From Methanococcoides alaskense (GTDB lineage Archaea > Halobacteriota > Methanosarcinia > Methanosarcinales > Methanosarcinaceae): a DNA stretch of 64,000 nt. Position 1 is the first letter of the stretch, and each line of letters begins with the position of its first letter. Where the stretch lies: the NCBI RefSeq assembly GCF_027594145.1, contig NZ_JAQFFK010000001.1, positions 434,001 through 498,000 of the forward strand, given 5' to 3'. The notes under the pieces are model-generated. The model saw only the letters and a list, made by a program, of their open reading frames with translations. It was not told where the DNA came from and searched no databases. The position numbers were made by a program, and so were the translations under genes. Shown here piece by piece: positions 58,998 through 64,000 of this stretch.

Positions 58998-59019
58998 AGT
59001 AAGGGCATCTATCCTTACT
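58998..59019 (+). terminator. Terminator after the giant surface-protein gene
   Basis: AGTAAGG and CCTTACT form a perfect seven-pair stem around GCATCTAT, followed by ACTCTTTTTTTATTT. It lies five bases after the TAA at 58991-58993, supporting that codon as the real end of the gene. Confidence 0.75.
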
Positions 59020-59199
59020 ACTCTTTTTTTATTTATATGAGTGCTATCATAAAAACTCTTTTTACTTTCTTGGTGCGGTGATATTCCTGAGATGTGACCG
59101 CGTATTGACTTCTTCTTTATGTTTTATCCAAAAATCGTTGAGATTGACATGTTGATCTGGTTTCGTAATAATAATTTTGTTCCGAAATAGCTATTGGGA

Positions 59200-59253
59200 G
59201 CCTTTAAACAGCGAAGATAATTACTTCGAATCTCATCGAGCCCACAACACTTC
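59200..59253 (+). repeat. Decayed direct repeat of the tRNA-Val 3' half (putative att site)
   Basis: Aligned without gaps to 50344-50397 (anticodon arm to just past CCA), 46 of 54 positions agree, including TTCGAATCTCATCG unbroken. Similarity seems to run on weakly (TTTTCGAG) into the flank. The acceptor pairs and CCA are damaged, so it is not a working tRNA. Together with the intact gene it frames an 8.9-kb segment. Confidence 0.75.
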
Positions 59254-59371
59254 CTTTTTGTTTTTCGAGCTTTACGAGAGGGTATTCAATACTCATAATG
59301 ACAATTATGATTATTATATATGCAAATACATATAATTATATATAGTCCGCTCTAACTTTATTTTGTTAGTT

Positions 59372-59807
59372 ATGTATGGACACGTAAGATCATCTACTTT
59401 TTTTTGGGATATCCGATATATTGTACTATTTATATTATCGGAGTCTGTGTCACAACTGTATTTGCACTGCCATATGGATATGAAGGTAATATTTTTTTAA
59501 TGCAGACAATGTCTGAATATGGAATATTGGGATTGTTCCTTTTGAAAATATTATTTCTTGCAGTTCTTCTTTTTAATCATTGTGTGCTTATTAATTTCGA
59601 ACACGAATTGTCACCGGTTCGATTGGATGGATTAAAGCGTTCTGTAGGTGTATTTGGAATCCTTTTAGTGATCAGGTAATTTACTTCCAATGGGGACTCT
59701 TTCAGTTCATTGTGCATGTTTTCCTGTGGGCATTATTCTTGATCAAAACCAATGTAAATAAATATGCAGTTGGGGTTGCAAAGCCGTATATTCCGTTTTC
59801 ATTCTAA
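59372..59807 (+). pseudogene. Frameshifted membrane-protein gene (DUF5658-like?)
   Basis: Three frames join to one plausible protein. MYGHVRSSTFFWDIRYIVLF runs from ATG 59372. A shift near 59440-59450 leads to VTTVFALPYGYEGNIFLMQT and helices (EYGILGLFLLKILFLAVLLF). A second shift near 59680 leads to VIYFQWGLFQFIVHVFLWAL and a tail ending PYIPFSF at TAA 59805-59807. The TT-x-FAL-x-x-GYEGN-x-x-M pattern recalls small DUF5658-type proteins. Two shifts make decay more likely than sequencing error. It stands just beyond the tRNA-derived repeat. Confidence 0.55.
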
Positions 59808-60086
59808 TTCAAACGTATTCAACCATTTACGCTTATATGGAAGCATTATGGTCTCCTAATTAAACTCACCACATGTGCTCGATCAAATGCCTTTCAATAT
59901 TCAATATCTTCCTGCATAACACTCAGTATTAGTCACTGTACAGCTCGGATTCGATCAAAATGAATAGGTTCCATCGATATTATGGATCTGATAAATGCTG
60001 TATCTCATCTTGAAAGCGACACCAAAACGGTATGTTTTAAGATGTAGGGATCCTTTGAAGAAAACTAAAATAGATAGGGGGAATAT

Positions 60087-60731
60087 TCAAACTGGCAATG
60101 AGGCCATGCTCACATAAAGTCCCCAAATGCCGCTGGCGATCATATCTACTGAAATTGCACCCAGGAACAGACCGAATAGCCTGGTAAGTACCAGCATCCC
60201 ATTATATCCCATTTTTTTGTGTATTCTCCTGGAAAAGAGAAATGTTACCATGGCTATTGAATATGTTATTACTGCTGCGAGTACGATGAGCATTTTTTGC
60301 TGAACCACTTCAGCAGTTTCTGTAAGAATTATGGCTGTTGTTATGGTGGCAGGACCTGCCAGGATAGGCATTGCAATTGGAAATATCCAGATATCATCAC
60401 GTTCATAGGATGCATCTATCTCTTTATCGGTAATGCTTTGTCTTGATATCTTGGCATGCATCATATCAAAAGCTACCATTAAAAGTAATAGTCCGCCAGC
60501 AACTTTTACTGAATCAAGACTTATCCCAAGAACATCTAGGATAATGGTTCCTGTGAAAATGAAAAATAAGGAAATGAAAAATGCCAATGTAACTGATTTT
60601 TTTGCAATTACGTTCTTTTCACTTAAGCTCAGGCCATTGGTTAGCGTTATAAATGTGATTGCTCCGGTAATAGGGCTTACAATAACAAATAATGTGATAA
60701 ATGAATAAATGAAATAACCGACATAATCCAT
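60087..60731 (-). CDS. MarC family integral membrane protein
   Basis: A 214-residue protein with six membrane segments and family motifs: FITLFVIVSPITGAITFITL near the start, VAGGLLLLMVAFDMMHAKIS near residue 75, IWIFPIAMPILAGPATITTA near 115 and LTRLFGLFLGAISVDMIASG near 180. MarC proteins are widespread transporters of unproven substrate; the original link to antibiotic resistance has not held up. Single gene, divergent from the histidine kinase. Confidence 0.9.
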   Translation of the reverse strand: MDYVGYFIYSFITLFVIVSPITGAITFITLTNGLSLSEKNVIAKKSVTLAFFISLFFIFTGTIILDVLGISLDSVKVAGGLLLLMVAFDMMHAKISRQSITDKEIDASYERDDIWIFPIAMPILAGPATITTAIILTETAEVVQQKMLIVLAAVITYSIAMVTFLFSRRIHKKMGYNGMLVLTRLFGLFLGAISVDMIASGIWGLYVSMASLPV

Positions 60732-60963
60732 TCGTCAATAAAAGTATACTTTAGTTATAAAGAAGGCGATTGGAACATCTTTTTTACAGAAATGTAAACT
60801 GGGCAGGTGCTAAAGCCAATTATATTCTTGATCATGATCACTTTGCTTGAAGCGAAATATTTGGAAGTAATTAATTCAGTTTTTGCTCTAGTAAAAGAAA
60901 TAGAACCCCTTTAACATATTATTATAAGTATAATAATTGTTATATACGAGACTGGGAAATTAA

Positions 60964-62304
60964 ATGGGTACACATAACAATCCACAAATCGTTGTTCGTG
61001 ATATATTAATTATTTTAGTTTTAACCATTATTGTTGGGATTATCTCTACAACTTTTAATTTATTTGAAAAAATCTTTTTTAAACTAAATGTATATGATCA
61101 GTATGGGATATATGAATTATCTTTAGCAGGCATATTTTTAATAGCTTCTCTCTTTGTTTTTTCCTATCTCCTTTATCTTGAGATAAAAAGTGCATCTTTC
61201 AAATTAGCTGAATCTAGTACTAATTTTCAGGATATTTTTGACAATTCCAATGGTTCAATAGTCATTTTTGAAGAGGATGGATCGATCATAAATGCAAACA
61301 TGACAACTTCATTAACACTGGGTTATAGCAAGGATGGGCTATTGAACATGTCTATTCATGATCTGTATGTTTCTCCTCTAAAAATAAAAGATCTCAATAA
61401 TGAAAATGTTCAATCACATAACACATCTTTTATATTGGATACAGAGGCCATTCACAAAGACGGATCTAGGATCCCTGTGGAAATGAGTAGTAGGTCATTC
61501 ATCTATGATGGTCATCCCTGTGTGATTATCGATGCCAAGGACATTACCGAACGTAAGAATACTCAAATTGCGATAAATGCAAGGATACAAGCCGAAGAAG
61601 CTAACCAGATTAAATCAGATTTCATTGCAAAAATGAGCCATGAGCTACGTACACCTCTTAATTCGATCATCGGCTTCTCACAGTTTCTAAATACTAATCC
61701 TTTTGGTAATCTGAATGAAAAAGAGATCAAATATTCAAAAAATATCTTGAACAGTGGAAGGCACTTATTGGAACTGATGGATGAAATTCTTGATCTCGCT
61801 AAGATCGAAAATGGGAAAACTTATCTTCAATCTGAAAAGATAAGCTTGCCGATATTCTTTTTGGAAATTGAAGAGATGGTAAAACATCTGGCATACAAAA
61901 AGAACATTCAAATCTGTAATCAAGCTCGTTATGAAAGAATTGAAATGTATGCTGATAGATTAAGGATGAGGCAAATATTATATAATCTACTAAGCAATTC
62001 TTTGAAGTTCACACCTGAAAATGGCAGCATATAGATTAACGCGATTGATTATGATAATATGATGGAGATATCTGTATCTGATAATGGCATTGGTATTCCC
62101 AAAAATATGCATGATGAGATTTTTGAGAGTTTCAAACAGGCTGATCCTTCAATTACGAATAAATATGGTGGCACAGGCTTAGGATTGACCCTGGTTAAGC
62201 AATATGTTGAGATGCATGGCGGAAATATATGGGTTGATAGTGAAGAGGGTGCAGGGAGCACTTTTACTTTCACAATACCTTCAAATTCTGACTTACAGCA
62301 ATGA
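60964..62304 (+). CDS. PAS-domain sensor histidine kinase with in-frame TAG in the ATPase domain
   Basis: Two N-terminal helices (IIVGIISTTFNLF region and LAGIFLIASLFVFSYLLYLE) frame a short outer loop. A PAS domain follows at about 90-195 (FQDIFDNSNGSIVIFEEDGS). HisKA has FIAKMSHELRTPLNSIIGFS near 220, the His being the phosphorylation site. The N-box is RQILYNLLSNSLKFTPENGS near 345. TAG at 62032-62034 comes two codons later, and the frame goes on with MMEISVSDNGIGIPKN (G1), ADPSITNKYGGTGLGLTLVK (F and G2 boxes) to TGA 62302-62304. The ATPase domain is complete only across the TAG, so pyrrolysine or a misread codon is likely. TATA-like GTTATATAC lies near 60937. No response regulator is adjacent. 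Confidence 0.82.
62032..62034 (+). other. In-frame TAG in the histidine kinase (candidate pyrrolysine codon)
   Basis: It falls between PENGSI and INAIDYDNMMEISVSDN with no frame change, on the strand after the N-box where other kinases usually have a variable polar residue. All later ATP-binding motifs are intact. Confidence 0.75.
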
Positions 62305-62946
62305 ATGGTTTTGATTTGTTTTAAAATATCTTCTACTACGAATTTCTCAAAATTATCTATATAAGTTATGTTTTTTGGAGCAGCCTATGGCTCTCAATCT
62401 GATATATGTGGTAGAAAAGCAATATAAATGGCAGTGATCAGGGGCCGATATGCCGACCTCATCGGGCAATCATTGGGCGACCCTACCCCATTATATTATC
62501 CCCATCTCAGGTCGACCTTAAGGATTTACAAATGCCAAATAAACTTTGAATATTTATGGGCTTTCATACCCAATGGCGTTCTACCTTCTGATTCACTGCC
62601 TCACCGTACTATTTATGGTACGGTAATGGATAATATGTTTTAAAACTATTAATTGATTTTGATACACAACCTGGTAACAAAAAAGAATCTGACTATGTCT
62701 AGATCTTCTTTCCTATGACCGAATGATCCTATATATATTTAATCATAATAAGGTCCATGTGTATGTTTCCAACAAAAAACACAAGGATATGAATATATTC
62801 TGGTTAACAAGTACTTAAGATATTTTGATGTAGCATGGAAGTAGCTAAAAGCAATGCTAGCTTTTAATGATCAAATAAGAGATGTTTTCACGCGACAAAA
62901 AAAGAAAGGACCTTACATAGAAATGTTCTAATTATTAAGAGGCTCA
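62305..62946. other. Gene-free region with a GC-rich block and a hairpin
   Basis: About 640 bases. A block at roughly 62430-62530 is clearly GC-richer than its surroundings (GGGGCCGATATGCCGACC, GGGCGACCCTACCCC) and can pair with itself locally (CCGAT with ATCGG). ACCGTAC at 62603-62609 is inverted at 62618-62624 (GTACGGT). A 71-codon ORF covers this block but has no motif. A structured RNA is possible, but nothing is established. Confidence 0.4.
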
Positions 62947-63573
62947 ATGCAGGCAAAAAATGAAACACAGGTTCCACCAAAAAGAGATGATCATGAAATT
63001 GGGACGTTTCTTCACCATGTTGGTAATAGGAATATCCTGATCCTTGGGCTAATTGTTCTATTCATAGTTTCATGGTCAATTCTACTTTTTTACTATCCTC
63101 CAGGAGAAATAGTCGAAAGGCTGGGAGTACGCAACGTTTACATTTTTGTCTTCCTGCTGGCCATGATAGGTGGAGTTTCCACATTAACCTCCACTACATT
63201 CTACACGGCTCTGATCGCAATATCCCTGGGAGGGGTAAATTCGATCGGGATCGCATTGGTTGCAAGCCTGGGTCTTACCTTTGGAGATCTGGTATTCTAC
63301 TATCTGGGCACAAAAAGCAAGCAATGTATTAAGGGAAAATATGCAGGTAATGTTTTTCGCCTGACAAAATGGATGGAACGGATCGATGACAGGTTGACCA
63401 TGGTGCTGATCTTCTTTTACTCATTGACCCCTCTTCCAAGTGATGTGATTGCAATAGCACTTGCAATAGTGGGATTTCCATTCCGTAAAATGATCGTTCC
63501 GTTGGTTGTGGGTAATTTTACCCTTATCTTTATGCTCGTGGAGATCTCAAAATTGGGATATAGTTTGATCTGA
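62947..63573 (+). CDS. VTT/DedA-like membrane protein
   Basis: A 208-residue protein with about five membrane segments: ILILGLIVLFIVSWSILLFY, VYIFVFLLAMIGGVSTLTST, and the pair around ISLGGVNSIGIALVASLGLT. The G-x-x-x-G and FGDLVFYYLG stretch near residue 125 and LTPLPSDVIAIALAIVGFPF near 165 resemble the VTT (SNARE-associated/DedA) domain, whose bacterial and eukaryotic members include lipid transporters or scramblases. Function here is inferred from the family only. AGAGG precedes ATG 62947. Confidence 0.7.
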   Translation: MQAKNETQVPPKRDDHEIGTFLHHVGNRNILILGLIVLFIVSWSILLFYYPPGEIVERLGVRNVYIFVFLLAMIGGVSTLTSTTFYTALIAISLGGVNSIGIALVASLGLTFGDLVFYYLGTKSKQCIKGKYAGNVFRLTKWMERIDDRLTMVLIFFYSLTPLPSDVIAIALAIVGFPFRKMIVPLVVGNFTLIFMLVEISKLGYSLI

Positions 63574-63613
63574 AAGGGGTTGAAAGTACTGGCAAACCAT
63601 TCATTCGGAATGC

Positions 63614-64000
63614 TCATGTGAGGAAGTTTCCGGGGAAGAGGTCTGAATGTCCTTGGATCCAGAAAAAAATATGTTCACAGTAGCTGCACAGGGTCTTAAG
63701 ATCCGACCCTTCAATAATCACCTTATCTACTTCTTTCTGAGGTGTTATGTACTGCGTCATTTCCTCTCCGCAGTGAGGACATTTTATTTTAAGCCATTCC
63801 AGTTTGGTTAGTTGTCTTATGTCTTTTATGACCGCTCCCAGTGCATTTTCATAGTTATCTCTGTAAAAAAGGATAGCTGGCATGTGGCTTATCAAAACTG
63901 GAAGTTTCTCTTCGTATTCTAACAAAGGGATCATCAACTGATCCGTACCCACAGCCAGGCCGATCTCCTGGTTCACTTTGGGTGATAATGATCCATCCAT
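63614..64000 (-). CDS. Zinc-ribbon protein, possibly continuing past the window edge
   Basis: At least 128 residues. The frame is open to the last base, where an ATG (63998-64000) may be the start or an internal Met. A CPHCGEEM and CSYCEHIFFWIQ pair near residues 75-107 forms a four-Cys zinc ribbon. The first 60 residues (IGLAVGTDQLMIPLLEYEEK, then MPAILFYRDNYENALGAVIK) show an alpha/beta pattern. No family is recognised. The gene is convergent with the VTT-like gene. Confidence 0.6.
   Translation of the reverse strand: MDGSLSPKVNQEIGLAVGTDQLMIPLLEYEEKLPVLISHMPAILFYRDNYENALGAVIKDIRQLTKLEWLKIKCPHCGEEMTQYITPQKEVDKVIIEGSDLKTLCSYCEHIFFWIQGHSDLFPGNFLT

Noticed and set aside
59200-59253. Second functional tRNA gene
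   Set aside because: The 5' half is missing and acceptor pairs and CCA are mutated; only the 3' half resembles tRNA-Val.
60964-62034. Reading the histidine kinase as a truncated pseudogene ending at TAG
   Set aside because: The rest of the ATPase domain follows in the same frame without other damage, which favours read-through over decay.
62428-62643. 71-codon ORF in the gap after the histidine kinase
   Set aside because: It covers a self-pairing GC-rich block and has no recognisable motif; treated as a possible RNA region instead.

Overview
The window looks like chromosome of a methylotrophic methanogenic archaeon of the Methanosarcinaceae, most likely Methanococcoides or a close relative. 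The evidence is archaeal GatE, an HdrA with a fused MvhD domain beside a polyferredoxin, a small TRAM-domain protein of the cold-responsive type known from Methanococcoides, a glucosylglycerate (GpgS/GpgP) locus of the kind described in M. burtonii, a PGF-pre-PGF surface protein and TATA-box promoters. Two genes also read through an in-frame TAG, which fits a pyrrolysine-using organism.

Layout. 1-10.6 kb is an AT-rich surface-glycan cluster: DUF354 protein, FemAB-like proteins (one cut off at the left edge), two GT2 and two GT4 glycosyltransferases, a GT-C-like membrane protein, a hexapeptide acyltransferase and a Wzx-type flippase. 11.1-15.2 kb carries two secreted cohesin-domain proteins; the first also has a dockerin, and the second has a dockerin broken by a deletion, a one-base frameshift and a TAG. 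15.5-21.5 kb is a tight set: small membrane protein, archaeal metallophosphoesterase, Lhr helicase, adenine deaminase. 21.6-25.7 kb is the glucosylglycerate locus: gpgS diverges from gpgP, a small conserved protein and a GH15-like glycosidase. An aminotransferase, a TRAM protein with a long leader, a frameshifted pseudogene and a QueG-like Fe-S protein follow. 30.3-35.8 kb is a carA-carB-argG operon on the minus strand. 36-43 kb holds small proteins (DUF4242, a secreted DxDxDG protein, KTSC), a GT2-like protein, a circularly permuted GTPase, YwbE and a SulP transporter. 43-50 kb on the minus strand holds a PD40 beta-propeller surface protein, gatE, polyferredoxin and hdrA.

50.3-59.3 kb looks like an island. 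It begins at an intact tRNA-Val(TAC) gene and ends at a decayed copy of that tRNA's 3' half. It holds two truncated gene remnants and a 7.8-kb surface-protein gene built of GLUG repeats, 14 Ig-like modules in 567-bp DNA repeats, an FN3-like module, a PGF-pre-PGF domain interrupted by TAG, and a C-terminal membrane anchor. Beyond it are a frameshifted membrane-protein relic, MarC, a PAS histidine kinase whose ATPase domain contains an in-frame TAG, a VTT/DedA-like protein and a partial zinc-ribbon protein.

Main themes: TAG appears not to serve as an ordinary stop anywhere among the intact genes here, but occurs inside two conserved domains; a cohesin/dockerin surface system is present; and the giant repeat protein sits between tRNA-derived repeats. 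All gene calls rest on reading the sequence, without database searches.
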